Shown: positions 10,714 to 23,338 of the stretch, in pieces
Position numbering within the stretch: position 1 is the stretch's first letter
Layout of the letters: every line of letters starts with the position of its first letter
From: Lumnitzera littorea
Lineage: Eukaryota > Streptophyta > Magnoliopsida > Myrtales > Combretaceae
DNA: 64,000 bases
Assembly: GCA_024138015.1 (NCBI GenBank)
Contig: JAMXBB010000011.1
Coordinates: forward strand, 29,130,155-29,194,154
Direction: 5' to 3'
The notes under the pieces: generated by a model
Told to the model about the DNA's origin: nothing
What the model saw: only the letters and a program-made list of their open reading frames with translations
The model's database searches: none
Made by a program: the position numbers and the translations under genes

Positions 10714-12940
10714 GGGTTCATGCTCATCACAGAAATCGGTGGGCAGACAGACATCAAGTTCTATAACAATCAGCGTGTATGGACGTTTCTGCTTCTGATT
10801 CTTAGCGTATTCAACATGAATTGCGATTAACAGTAAACAATTCTAGGAAAATGAAGCCGTCTTCCTCAAGGAAAAGCAAAATGATAAAAAAAAAAAGGAG
10901 GAATTGAATTGACTCGCTCTTTCGCAGTCCTGTGAGCCCATAGGTGCTGCAATCATAATCAAAGGGCTCGCTGATGGAAAGTGTTGCCAAGGATATAAAG
11001 ATTCGTTCCAATAAATTGATGAAGAATCAATCATACGAGAAGAAGTGTTTTCTTTTGGAAGAAAATGCGTGGTGCTTGCTTTTCTACTTTTGAAAGGAAC
11101 TTTCATCTTTAGCTAAGTTTTCCGTCTAACTCATGAAGACAAAGCATGAGATAGCAACATATTGTTTTTGTTTTATTTTTAAGTAATCATATCATACCGA
11201 TCACTGTTTGGGAAAATAGATGGCAAATAAAAAAAATAAAAATAAAACTCTATGCTATTCGCGAATTGCAAATAACGGAGTTTCTAAACATGAAGAGTGT
11301 GATTTTCTTCCTACATAAATTTTAAATGTTTATGCGTACAATCCAAATCTGAGCTAAATTATAAGTACACCCTCTTATAATTACTTTATATGCACCTAAC
11401 CTCTTCTTTTTGAAATAATGTGCTTAAATCCCTAAATCTTTTAAAATTATACATTTAAACCTCTAAAGTAGTGCAAATGTACATGTTGGGTCTAAGTGTA
11501 TGATTTAAAAAATAAAGGGGCTAAGGGCATATAATGCAGACAAAAATTAATTTATCTATAATATAACTTTTTTTTTCTTTTCCAATTTTGGGAAGAATGA
11601 CAATTACAATAAAAGGCTGATGGGTGAAAATATAGATAAGTATTTAATAAATATTAGCCTATTAAAAAAAGAAGCAAAATAAACAATTTCTTATAAGATA
11701 ATTAATGTTTGGACAATTTAAGGCTAAAAATTAATATTACATGATTGATATCTTTTAAGAAAATGACTAAAGTTTAAAGAAAAGAATCCAAGTGAAATGG
11801 TCCCATGAAAAATTTAAAAAGATTTTATTCCATTTGCATATGATCGAATCTTATAATTTTATTGCATTGATTTTGCTCATTTTTCAATTTAGTATTTTTG
11901 TCAACTATATCTTTTATAAACATTGATAAGTAGGATAATTCATTCATTCCATCGAGAAAAGCATCATAAAACCATGTTACTAAGTTTCATTAGAAGGTAC
12001 AGATTATTCTTTCTTTTTAAATTATTTATTTAATTATTCACTAAAGTTTTTATTTTAGTTGTTATTTGTCATTCCTCAAATTTAAAAAAGAAAAAAAAAA
12101 AAACAGGAGTAGTTGCAAATACATCTCTTTTATATTTGCTTCATGTGCACTTAGTTTGCAATTTACACTTATATACCTTTAACCTCGATTGCATCTATCG
12201 GATCATATTGAGGATTGATGAATGAAATCAAACTAACTTATTTCAGAGTTCTTCTAATGAGCCTGCTCAAGGCTAATAGCTGTCTTATTGAATGCACAAA
12301 CATACATGGAAGAGATTAAAGATAAATAAGCTAGTTGAATGATTTTTATTTCAAGCCTAATAAATTAAATCTTTTTGAAAATTCAAGTTATCTTAAATAT
12401 GAATAGGATATTTTGAACCTTATCACTTAGTCAAAGAAATTGCCATAAATAATGGGCTTAAACCCGATATTTTAGTAGTCCCTTTCACCACTTTAATCAA
12501 CGGTCTGTTAGCATTGACCCAGAAGTCAGGTCGAAAGCGATAGAACATGACAAAGGGCAAGCAGCATGGAAGGTTGATTAAATTAGTCCTCGCGAAGAAA
12601 TATAAAACGAGAGGAAAATCTGGAGCAAGAATCGGACAACATCAATGCATTTATCTTTATACCTGTATGTGTTTACGAAGTAAAGAATTGCAAGGAGAAG
12701 GAAAATAGAAGGAAAGAAAGATTTCTAAGACACTTTATTTACAAAAGGAAGGAAATATGAAGGGTTGGATTTAAGTGGGAGAGTTTTGCCTATGTACCAC
12801 CCTTTTGTCCCTCTTTAAATTTGAGTAATTGGAAGATAAATTGTTTAAATTTTTTTGTTTCTTTTTTTTTTTTATGATAATAAAGTAATTTTTTGCTTAA
12901 AAGTATTTTTAAATATTATTACAAAAAGCACTCTATCCAT
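10714..12940. other. gene-less stretch with two unexplained minus-strand frames
   Basis: Two overlapping minus-strand frames (10843-11106, 87 residues; 10811-11011, 66 residues) have somewhat mixed composition but no recognised family, so I do not call a gene. Sequence at 12440-12700 is less AT-rich and may be unique host DNA. No transposon termini were found. Confidence 0.45.
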
Positions 12941-14229
12941 TAAGGATGAGCGTGGTTCGGTTTAGTATGGTTCATATTCCTACCCCCACCCCCTCCCAAG
13001 TAAACTGAACCTAAAATTAACGGTTCAGTTTTTTTTGTAAAATCGAATCTAACTGTACAGTTTGGTTCGAAAATTTTTCAAATCTAAAATTAAACGGTTT
13101 GGTTCGCGGTTCAAACCGTTTTGTTTTTTATAATATTAAACTCTGATAATTAAAAGGGATGTAAAATTTACAAAGATAATATTGAAAAGTAGAAAAATAT
13201 TGTATCCTTAATTATTTATAAAAAAGAATATGGACATTAAAAGGAAAAAAAAAAGGCTAACCATTATTTAGCTTCTTGATTGCATTTTCCTTAATGCGAT
13301 GATTTATTAAAAACAGAGAATATACTCTGTACAACTATAAATAAATAAACATATAGCTTGGATATGGATAACCTTACAAAGAAAATATTGGCAAGAGAGA
13401 AGCAATTCAAGGCGTTGGCTTCCCTAATAAATTTCATTTAACTCTAAAAAGAATGATTCAAATACATCCTAAAGAACCTATGCAATGTATAATGTATTTG
13501 TATTTATAAACTACTTGTACAATTTGAATTCATAAACTTGTATATATCTGTAGCACTAACACTTGAAAGACAATAGTCTATTTATCCTATATAAAGTGAA
13601 TAATTTCATATCATTTGTCATGTTGATCAATTTTCACAACATGTGAAAATTATATTTATCTCCATTTTCTTGTCTCTACAACCATAATTACTTAAGCACA
13701 ACCTGTTTAATTTGAATAATTAAACATATGCCCACACGTACTTATTAAACATATGTGAACATACTTAAACATTGACATTAAGTAAGTCACTTACTTATAA
13801 TTCATATAAATACCCACATAACTACTTAAAAGAAAAGGTATCATTCAAATTGGTGCTCCAAATATCCAACAAATCAACACACCAATAAAGGTCCGATAAA
13901 CAAAAAATCTAAGATATTGTACAACAAATTGATACTCTAGTAAACAAATAATCTAAGTCTTTGGAAATCTTCAGTCCTCATCTACTAACTTGAACCTAAA
14001 GTAAGAAAAAGTGAATAAATAAACAAATTAATTGACTTAAAATCTTAAACAACTAAAGCTTAAAAAACTAGAAATTACTTTACTTCAATTAAGTTTAATA
14101 CGTATCATAGTAGATTCTACCATTTTGCCAACTTTAGCATCTGAAGATATAATATAAGGAAAATATATATAGTAAACGTAATACATGATCACATAATAAA
14201 CATAATATTAATAGTTTCACAAATGAATT

Positions 14230-16344
14230 GAAATTTTTTATACCTAAGGTAAAAGCCTCCATTGCTTGAAGATCTTTCTCCATAAATAGTATCGTACTAG
14301 GATTTTTCAGTCAATCCTGTGCATAAATAAGAGCTTCCACCATATATGGAGTCAAAGAACTTTTAAAAGAATCAAGTACACGACCACCAGTGCTAAAAGG
14401 ACTCTTAGAAGCTACTGTTGATAAAAGGATGGCTAAAATATCTTTTGCCATCATGGAAAGAATAAGGAATCTAGAAGAGGATCTTTTCCACCAATCCAAT
14501 ACATTAGGATCTTTATTATTGATATCCTTAGAGTCTTCTCTAAGATACCTTTTTAATTCATTTTTCTGTACCATTTTTTCTCCTCCCTTGTCATGAGTGA
14601 AGACTTTTCTCTATGTTTTATGATCTTCATTTTTCCCTTATGTTTGTATTTCCTTCACACAACTTTGAGCAATCTCTTCTTTATGTCCCAAATTGAACTT
14701 ATACTCATGAAACAATGATGAAAGTGTAAGGTTGATTTTACTCATGAGTTGAGTTACCTTTTCAAGATCATAGACATACTTGACCATCCAATCAACATAA
14801 AACAACTTTTGATGAGAATCAAGAATAGCGACAATAAAAGCTAATATATTGATATTTCACCAATACTTTTCATGCTTTTTTTTTTTCCATCTTTTCAGCC
14901 ATCATTCTTATAGAAGGATCACTATTTTGACATTGTTCATTAATTTAGTACCAAACACTCAATATCTTTTCAATGAATTGGTTACAAGTCGTATAAAGAG
15001 ATCTAGAAATGTACAAAGTGGCATCATAAAATGTTTTTAGGAATGGTATTATACCACATACATATTCCCAATCCTCCCATGTAAGAACCCCCCTCATCTT
15101 ATCCCTTTGAAGTTCTAGTCTAAATTTATCATCATTGATTTCCAATGCTTCAAATGCCTTTTCAAATTTTAAAGTTGACTCTAACAACAGATAAGTGGAG
15201 TTTCACCTAGTTTCCACATCTAATGACAATAATGCCTTACTGTTGATATTTTCTTCTACCACATAACTCTTAAACTTACCTAATCTTTATAAAGAAGACC
15301 TAACATACTTAACTACTAAGCGGATTCTAAATATTGAATCATCTAACTTTTTCAAACCCTCCTTTATAATCAAACTTAAAATATGAGCACAATACCTTAT
15401 ATGCAAAAATTTTCCCTTCAATAATAGTGTGTCCTAAAATTGAAATTTTCTTTTCAAATGTTGAATACAAAGATCATTGGAACTTGTATTATCAACAATC
15501 ATTGTCAAAACCTTAGTAAGACCCCAACCCTTCAAACATGTTAAAAACAGTATTGCCTATAGCTTCACCTAAGTGCTTAGATATTTGACAAAAATTTATA
15601 ATTTTCTTTTGCAATTTCCAATCATTGTCAATGTAATGACATGTCAAACACAAATAACATAAATTCCGATTAGATGTCCATGTGTCTGTAGTCAAGCATA
15701 CCTTACCTCTAAATGTAGAAAAAAAATCTCTTCAACTTTCCCTTTTCCTCTTTAAATAACTTGATACCATCACAAGTCAATGTCTTATAAGATGGAACTG
15801 AAAATTTCGATTGTAGTACATTACAACAAGTTATGAGAGTCTCATGCTCAACAAGTTTAAATGGAATTTCAACAACTATGAATAACCTAGCAAACAGTTT
15901 CCTACATTGAATTTCATCAAATTTATAATCGATATTTATAGAAAATTGCTTGCTTTCTAGCATATAACTAAGAGTCTTTTGCTTACCCTTACTCATAGCC
16001 AACTCCTTTTTATTAATAAACTACTTACATCTATTTAAATGAGTGCGTAAGGCACTTGTTCCATTTACCCCATTATATTTAAAAGTTTTGTGGCAATAAT
16101 GACATCTAGCCCTACAAAGTCCATTCTCATCAAGTGGATTTAATGATATGTGTTCCTAAATATTAGAATGTTCTCTCTTATTCTAAGATGATGCAGATGG
16201 AAGAGATTTAGTAGAATTACCCGTAGAAGATTGGATTCCCTCATCATTATGATTACACTTCTTTTCATCCACTTCATTCATATCAAGTTCTTATATATCT
16301 TTATCCACTAGATGACTCATGCTTTGTCCTTCAAGTTGAGACAT
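14230..16344 (-). pseudogene. hAT transposase (RICESLEEPER-like) with BED zinc finger
   Basis: Starts at the ATG at 16344-16342 (MSQLEGQSM...). A Ser/Asp-rich N-terminus leads to a BED zinc finger near 16130-16030 (RCHYCHKTF, then LRTHLNRCK). 15990-15720 carries the hAT block with LFARLFIVVEIPFKLVEHE and YKTLTCDGIKLF. 15695-15520 has the catalytic-region signature TDTWTSNRNLCYLCLTCHYI and HLGEAIGN. 15187-14945 has TWEDWEYV..IIPFLKTFYDAT. 14574-14311 is the C-terminal dimerisation domain (ARDxLA-type MAKDILAILLSTVASKSPFS). In-frame TAA/TAG/TGA stops occur at the N-terminus, after the BED finger and in the C-terminal QDWL motif, where TGG has become TGA. Family length of about 650-700 residues is matched. 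Dead copy. Confidence 0.88.
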
Positions 16345-17259
16345 TTGAAATAAATAATGTGAAATAAACAAAATTACTAAGATTGTGGGGATTATTACAA
16401 ACGAAATTTTCTTAGCATTGTAGTTACTAAGATTTTACAAGTTTCCTTTTGTCTTCTTAAACTTAAACTCTTAAGTAGGTAAAACCTCAGCTTTTAAAAG
16501 GAAAACTCAAGGTGGAAAAATCTCTCACGTGCTTGTGTGTATCCTTCAACTTTCCACAACTAACATGCTCACTGGAACACGAAAGATTCATGCTCCTTAC
16601 ATATTTCGAAGGAAAAAGATCTAAGATCATAGATGAACGTGTTTTAAGGATGTTGGCAATTATAGATGTTGTTGAAGCCGATTACACTGGAAGCTTCAAT
16701 TCCTTGCTATTAGAGTTAGGAAGTTCAATAGAGGACTTAATGTCTTTCCCATCCGAGTCTGACAACTTTAGGTAATTCTCAAGGTCGAAAGTAAAGTAAC
16801 TCTACATACAGACATGTGAAACTCCTCCCTTGATCAAACTACAATAACTGACTGAGTCCTAAATAATTGGGTTGGTCAAGATTATAAATGACTTAAGGAA
16901 AATTTTACAACTCTACATAGAAACAGCAATAGAACACACTCTATATAGAGACATAATCGAAACAAGAAAATAGATGTTGTAGGTAGTAACTTACTCGGAT
17001 CAGAATCAGTCCTTCAACTTTTACAATTGACAGACAAATCCAAAAAACCTAAAATGCATATAAAAGAATTATGAAACATTTCCAATTTAGTTTTAATTCA
17101 AATCAGAAGAGAAATGACAAGATGAATGCATATGGGAATAGATCTAAGAGAAATTGACACTGGACACTAGACAGAGGATATGGAGATTGAACATAGAGGA
17201 AGAGGAAGCACACAGCCACGCATAGTAGAGCACACGATGGGATGGGTTAGGGTTTGAGA

Positions 17260-17288
17260 AGACAAGAAATTTTTTTTTTTTTTTTTTT
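17260..17288. repeat. poly(T) run within the hAT right arm
   Basis: About 19 consecutive T on the plus strand at 17271-17289, upstream of the right terminus. Confidence 0.8.
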
Positions 17289-17506
17289 CGATCAAAATGA
17301 AAAGTTGGAATTCAAAACCAACCATGCGTGGCTGAAACTTGCAGACTTGGTCTAGTCCTTTTCCTAGTAATTTGCTTTTATTAAAAGTTTTCCATCGATT
17401 TAATTTCCAGTTATAGACCTAGATTAACTAGGATTTTTTTCAAAGTCCTTGAGGTTCGGGACAAAACCAAACCATAAGCACGACTGAAAAACCGCTCTTC
17501 ATCCAA

Positions 17507-18908
17507 GTGAAATCAACTCAACCCATGTTGTTTACCAGCATACACATGGTGGGAAAGATCATATCAAGAAGTTTGAAAAACATACTGTAGGCAATCTCTA
17601 GATGTGATGAAGTTCATTCAGAGCATCCGAAGGGTTGTCGAAGAATTCTTCCACACAAATCAATATTATAAGGCTTAAATAGTGGGATACAAGCAACTTC
17701 AAGCAAGTTTTAAACGAATCCTTGCAAGTAATAAAAATTATGATTTTTCTTTCAAAAATCCCAAATATATCGTCCCACAAGGAGCATTCCAATTCTTAAC
17801 AAAGATATAATAGAGAGTGATTTATTGAAAAATTTTAAATAAATTTTAAGCTGACTGAATCTAACTTTTGAAAATAATTTAATTAAGCAACATTGACAAT
17901 GTTATGCTTAGCTCAATGTCGCATAAGTATATAAACTATCGTTTGTTTAACAAATGAACTGCAGGCTCTTATCATTCAAGAAAATATTGGCTCTTCTTGT
18001 CCGAACACTAGCAGATCTAACTTGTAGTTCCACACTCATATTTCAATTAAACATTTGGTAACTTCAAACTACCTTAAGATTTTAATTAGTAGATGATGCA
18101 TCCGTATTGGATGTACCGAAAAAAAAAAAAAAAAAAAGTAAAATACTTAAACTAAAAAATATAGAAGAATATCGATAATATATATTGATAAAATCAAAAT
18201 TATAATAAACTTTACAAATAAAAGTCCTTACAAATGTTGGTCAAATAAAAAGTACAATGAATTTTAAAAAATAACAACAATATTAAACAATTCAAATAAT
18301 GAATAAATAAAAGAATAACAATGATAGAAGTAAGTGTGACAGGACATGGTATCTATATAATTGAATGCGACGGTTAAGAATTTTTTAGAATAGATTTGAT
18401 TTCTTTTACTAACTACAATATAAATATATTTAATTATTAAAACTATCATATACAAAATTATTAATTACAGGTAATAAAAAAGAATTTTTATTTATTTTTT
18501 AAATATAATAGATGACAGAAGGACCGCACCATACCGTTCGGTACGTAATTGGCTAAACCGATTCTAAACTGCAACTCATCTTTCGAATAATATTGGTATT
18601 TAGAAGACGATTCTTAAAACTGACAATGTCTCAAATAACATCGAAGAAATCGGTTTTAGGAATAAATTTAAACCCTTGCTTTAAGGAACCCGTATGCGTA
18701 GAATTACAAACCTATTGAACATATGATTCACACTATATTGTGAACCTCAAAACTTTATCTAGCTACTCATAAGTCATAATAGCAGTAAAAGAGCACATAA
18801 ACATGACTAAACAACAATAGGCTTCCATCAATGAAAAAATGGAAGTATTTTTAATAGTGAGATACGGCAAGAACAACATAAAATATTCATAGTAAAGGTA
18901 AACGAGTA
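17507..18908. other. non-coding AT-rich stretch
   Basis: No protein family recognised. A poly(A) run is at 18120-18137. At 18515-18560 the phrase ACCGTTCGGTACG suggests the end of another small hAT-like repeat, but no partner end was found. Confidence 0.5.
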
Positions 18909-19629
18909 CAAGATGAGTAAAATACGTGACATTACCCGTATTTTATCCAATAAGTATAGGTTTCCAAATATTTGAAACTAGAACTTACCTTGCAGTATTT
19001 TGAAACCACTTTGTATCTTGTACACTGTAAAATCTATAGATACTTTATAAACTTGTAATTTTTTAAAATTTTCCTTACAAATTTCAAAATGATACTTTTT
19101 TATCTTTTTTATAAATTTTAAAACTAGTTTATATAAAGTTACATAACTCAAGTTCACTCTTTCAAATATATAAACTAAGAATTAAGATAGTTTATGGTCT
19201 TCACCAAACTAAGGTTGAACATAGCAAAATAGAAAAAATGAGGTAAAAGAATGAACAATTGTAAAGAAGAGACAGGGATTGACTTGAGATACCTAAAGCA
19301 TTAGTTTGAGATTTTATTATTAACTAAGCTTTTTTCATTATTCTTTAAGGCTAAAAAAAATACAATGGTTTTATATTTTTTTATTTAATTATTATTATTA
19401 TAAGGTTAATACATGGTGTATCACAGGATATTTTGAAATCTGTACCTTATATATTTTAAACTATAGGTTATTAGGTGGGTATAGGGTATCCTAACTTAAT
19501 ATCTGTACCTCACCTTATCAAAGCGAGCCTAGAACTTACCGTATAATCTTCAATACTTATCTAAAATTTATCTGGTTGAATAGGATTTGAGTGGATATCC
19601 TATACGGTAAGATTATCCATTCATCCATG
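18909..19629. mobile_element. small hAT-like non-autonomous element
   Basis: Left terminus CAAGATGAGTAAAATAC and right terminus read inverted CATGGATGAATGGATAATC give short imperfect inverted ends. Subterminal GGGTA/TACCC and CCGTAT tracts lie near both ends. An inverted pair CTTACCGTATA (19535) and TATACGGTAAG (about 19601) sits near the right end. The left 60 bp match the fragment at 1480-1592. There is no coding capacity. No 8-bp target duplication is evident, so boundaries and superfamily are tentative. Confidence 0.45.
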
Positions 19630-20299
19630 ACTACTAGCAACTTGTGTTATTCTATCCTAAAACAACTAAAAACAAGTTTAAAATCATTAATAAATTAGGC
19701 AAGACCCTAAGTTATACTTAATCTGGAAATGTTCTTATTTAGCTAATTATGTTTATATGAATAAAAGATATATTTATATTTCCATCTTGTTTTATGAGAT
19801 GAGACAAATGTAAAGATGAATCCATGAGATAAGTGGTACACTCCGGATTTCATGTAAGAGGTTTAATTTAATGTTGTTTTTTCCTTTGGTATTTCTCTTG
19901 CTGCGAGCTTTGGGCAATAAATTGCTGTCCTCTTTAACGCCTCGATTGTCGCTCAATTATTGGATAATCTGTCATTGACCGGGGAACCTTGAATTAAGGA
20001 AATGATAGTCACTTCGGTGGAGAAATAGGGAATTAATGGTACAAATTACTTAAGAAAGACAGCTTAGAAATCTATAATAAAGAGAGATGATTCATTAGTG
20101 GAAGCAATTTTAGGACGGTTCCATTAGAAGAGACAAACCATATTCTAAATAAAGATGAAGGAGATATAATCATAATAACTAGTGGATTGCAAACTCGGAT
20201 ATATATATTAACAACTAAATAATTTATAAACAAATTACATAAAAATCGAAAATTAGAATGTGATAGTTCTTTATAGAAAAGTAAGAGATCAACGAATAT
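19630..20299. other. non-coding stretch
   Basis: No recognisable gene or transposon terminus. An 83-residue minus frame (20072-20323) is hydrophobic and AT-driven. Confidence 0.5.
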
Positions 20300-20309
20300 A
20301 AGGAAAAAA

Positions 20310-20694
20310 AGGGATAAAACCAATACGAGTATCTAAATATTTACATTTTTTTTTATTTCATACCTAAATTCTAAAATTATTCATTTTAGTACCTCAATTT
20401 TTTAAATAAGAAAAATTGGTGTCTCTATTATAATGACCGTTATTATAAAATAATAATAATACACGTACATGAACTTTTATTGATTTTCTATTTTGGTGCT
20501 TAAACTTTTTATTTTATTTAATTTTGATATTTTAGTTTTTTAAAATAAAACAAATAAGTATTCTTGGTAACGACCATTATAACGGAGATACTAATTTATT
20601 TTATTTATAAAGTTGGAGTACTAAAATAAATGATTTTAAAGTTTAGGCATTAAAATAAAAAAAAAATTCGAATACTTTCTAGTGGTGTTACTCA
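20310..20694. mobile_element. Mutator-type MITE (foldback) with probable 10-bp target duplication
   Basis: Arms of about 130 bp are inverted copies. Left arm pieces are ATACCTAAATTCTAAAATTA, CATTTTAGTACCTCAA, GGTGTCTCTATTATAATGAC and CGTTA. The right arm, reversed, gives ATGCCTAAACTTTAAAATCA, TATTTTAGTACTCCAA, AGTATCTCCGTTATAATGGT and CGTTA. The ends read GGGATAAAACCAATAC and, reversed, GAGTAACACCACTAG. AAGGAAAAAA occurs directly outside both ends (20300-20309 and 20695-20704). A 9-10-bp duplication with long TIRs fits the Mutator superfamily. The A-rich duplication weakens this slightly. No coding capacity. Confidence 0.78.
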
Positions 20695-20704
20695 AAGGAA
20701 AAAA

Positions 20705-21459
20705 TTAGAAAAGAAAGAATATAGAGAAAAAATTAGGAGGAAGTTTGAGTCATTTGCAATATACCAGGACAATAAAGGAAAGGGAAGTAAAGTAAATCAT
20801 AATTATTATTGAAGAAAAAATGCGTAGAAAGTAAATTATCAATGTACCCATAAAAATAAATAAATAAAGAAAGAAAGAAAGAAAGAAATAAAAAGAAACG
20901 GCAAGCTATCTAAAAAAGGGATAGAATGAGAGGCCTATCATGAATCTTAGTTTTCCATCACAACGGATCATATTTGAATTTTCTTTTCTTTTTTTCATTA
21001 TACTTATAAAAAAAAAAAAAAAAAGAAACAAGTATATAAGCTATTGTAACTTGTAAAGAAATATTTCTTTTAAGTTTCGTACTTTAGTTTATCCTAGCAT
21101 CAAAATATAAATATTACTTATTAAAAAAAAGCACTAAGAAACAATTAAATTAATTATAAAATCAAAGTATTTATGAAATTATATATGTATAAACACGAAA
21201 AGTGTAATTTTATTGTTGAGGGGCCACTTGGGGCTTTTAATGCTAATAAGCCTCTTTTAGGAGATACAAAAACGTCTCTTATCTTAGATAGGGTCATATC
21301 CTGATCCAGGGCCCAAATACAACAAAGACGAACATGTAGGAATTTCATGTCAACGCGTTGTAGAATTTATATTATATCTTTTATTCGGGTCTAGTCTTTA
21401 ATTAAGAAAGATTTCAAATAATTGTATTGAGTATGACTTAGAAGAAAAAAAGGGAAGGG
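20705..21459. other. non-coding AT-rich stretch
   Basis: Contains the AAAG microsatellite and a poly(A) run at about 21009-21024. A 64-residue minus frame at 21154-21348 has no family signature. Confidence 0.5.
20864..20889. repeat. (AAAG)n microsatellite
   Basis: About five to six AAAG units in an A-rich context. Confidence 0.85.
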
Positions 21460-21675
21460 TATAAATTTAGAATTCAACCTTGTATACCTTTTCTAATTGA
21501 GTCTTTAATGTTTTAAATTTTTTATTTAAGTTTTAACTGTTTGCAAAAGTTTTCAAACAAGTTCTCTATTAATTACTATTAACCTTTTTTATTAATTATG
21601 CATGTGAGGCTTTTTGATTGGCTCATAAAACAAGTATAAATTTAAAACTCAACCTTTTTTGTACATTTTCTGTTT

Positions 21676-23070
21676 TGTTAGGTTCTCTTTAACTTAGTTT
21701 TGATAATAACAAAAAAAAAAAAAAAACTGTTTAATCATAGTTTGTGTAAGAATTGTGTTGCAAATAATATATTATAGAACCTTTAGTAGAAGGATATATG
21801 ACATTAAAATTAGAAGAAATATGTAAGTGGAACTTTTAGAAGAAGCTTTGGGTGATGAATGTAAGGATAATATACTATGTACAACACAATTAGAATCATA
21901 TATATAAGGTTGATAGTAATAAAAGATTTGATTTGGAGTGATGTAGAAGATTATATAGAAGTTTCAAAAATGGCCGATGAAAGGTAGTAGAAAATTAAGT
22001 AGAAGTTCAGATTGAAGGCATAATCAAGTAATATGGTAGAAGATCCAGTAGAAGCAATAATTCAAGAAGTAACAAAAGTGCATGTAGAAACTTTAGTAGA
22101 AGGTTAAAAGCACAAAATATTCGAGAAGTCAAGATTAAATATATATGGAGAAGCACTGATAGAAGGTTCACTCGGCACATTTCGAGTAGACTGATAAAGC
22201 TGTAGAAGGATACATAGAAGGTTCAAAAGAGGGTTAAGGACTTCATAAAGCCTAGCTCCACTGGTTAATTATGTTTAGAAAAGATAATTAACTCGTTCCA
22301 GTTAAATATGAAAAATATCCTTAGAGGTAACTTCAAAATATAACTAGAGCCAATTAGATAACGTTCAAGCAAATTTTGTAGAGATAAATCAAATCAAGAC
22401 TAGCACCAATTTGTTTTAGAACAAATTTCCCATAAAGATGACTAGATTCAAACTTACAATATTAACTAAAATATCTACAAAATATCAACCTTCAAATGTT
22501 GGAAGTCAAGATATAAATACCAAAGCATTCAAACTGGAAAACACCATCGAACTACAAAGATATCAACATAATGTAAACGTGATCAAGACCTAAAAAATTC
22601 AAAGAACTATAATTTTCTCTTCACCTTGTCCAAGTTGTAGAATTGTATTATGTTTATAACTTTAAATGAGATAGAGTTGTACTGTAGCCTTTGTTTAGTT
22701 TAAAGTAAAAATTACTAAGACAGGGCAGTTGTTTGTAATGGTCAAGGAGACCTACTTGTGTGCTTTCTTTTAAAGTTTAATTGAATTGATATAATTGAAT
22801 GACCGATGGAGACAATCGAATCCCTAGCAGTAGAGTCGGAAGAGAAGATTAACGAATGAGACGAAATCTCTATAAAATCTTACGCTTAATCTTTTATCCT
22901 TCTCTCTCTAATTACTATTATATTATTATCTTATATTGATTGTCAAACTATTTTTGCCTTACGAATATCTTTAGTAGTTTTTTGTTTTTCTTAAAGTTCT
23001 AAAAATTATATTTTCAAAAAGTTTATAATAATTAATTTACCCTCTTCTTGATTGTTTTATGGGATTAAGA
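21676..23070 (+). mobile_element. Copia-type solo LTR 1 inserted in the foldback left arm
   Basis: Starts TGTTAGGTTCTC and contains TTTTGATAATAAC shortly after, as in many plant Copia LTRs. It ends with a decayed form of the second LTR's terminus (GGGATTAAGA against GGGACCAACA). It is flanked by TGTTT (21671-21675) and TGTTC (23071-23075), a 5-bp target duplication with one change. The flanking arm sequence rejoins exactly as the other arm predicts (TTTTCTGTT / CAAGTC). No internal domain or primer-binding site adjoins, so this is a solo LTR of about 1.4 kb. Confidence 0.78.
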
Positions 23071-23338
23071 TGTTCAAGTCCTAAACATTTTAAAAATTTA
23101 TATTTGAATCCTTAACGTTTCTAAACATATCCTTTATTAGTTTACTTGTTAACTTTTTCATTAACTATAGTATGTAGTACTTTTTTATTAGTCTACATAT
23201 TTATATACATATATATTAAATAATTGCTATAATAAAATAATTAAGAATTCATAAAAAAATAAAAATAGTAAAAATTAGGAAAACTAAAAAAAAATAAAAA
23301 TATAAAAACATACAAAATTAAATAATAAAGATATACAC

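Larger units (their letters stand above)
12941..17506 (-). mobile_element. hAT-superfamily DNA transposon, degenerate
   Basis: The left terminus TAAGGATGAGCGTGGTTCGG and the right terminus, read inverted (CTTGGATGAAGAGCGGTTTTT), fit each other and resemble the CAGGGATGAGC..GGTTCGGTT ends of plant hAT elements. The left subterminal 12951-13130 is packed with GGTTCG/GGTTTGG and AACCGTT motifs, which is typical of hAT subterminal repeats. A hAT transposase remnant lies inside on the minus strand. The length of about 4.6 kb suits an autonomous hAT. No clear 8-bp target duplication remains. Termini are moderately supported; the superfamily is supported by the protein. Confidence 0.7.

Noticed and set aside
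10811..11106. Two overlapping minus-strand frames that could be a gene fragment
   Set aside because: No recognisable family, no splice or promoter evidence; kept only as a remark in the description of the stretch.
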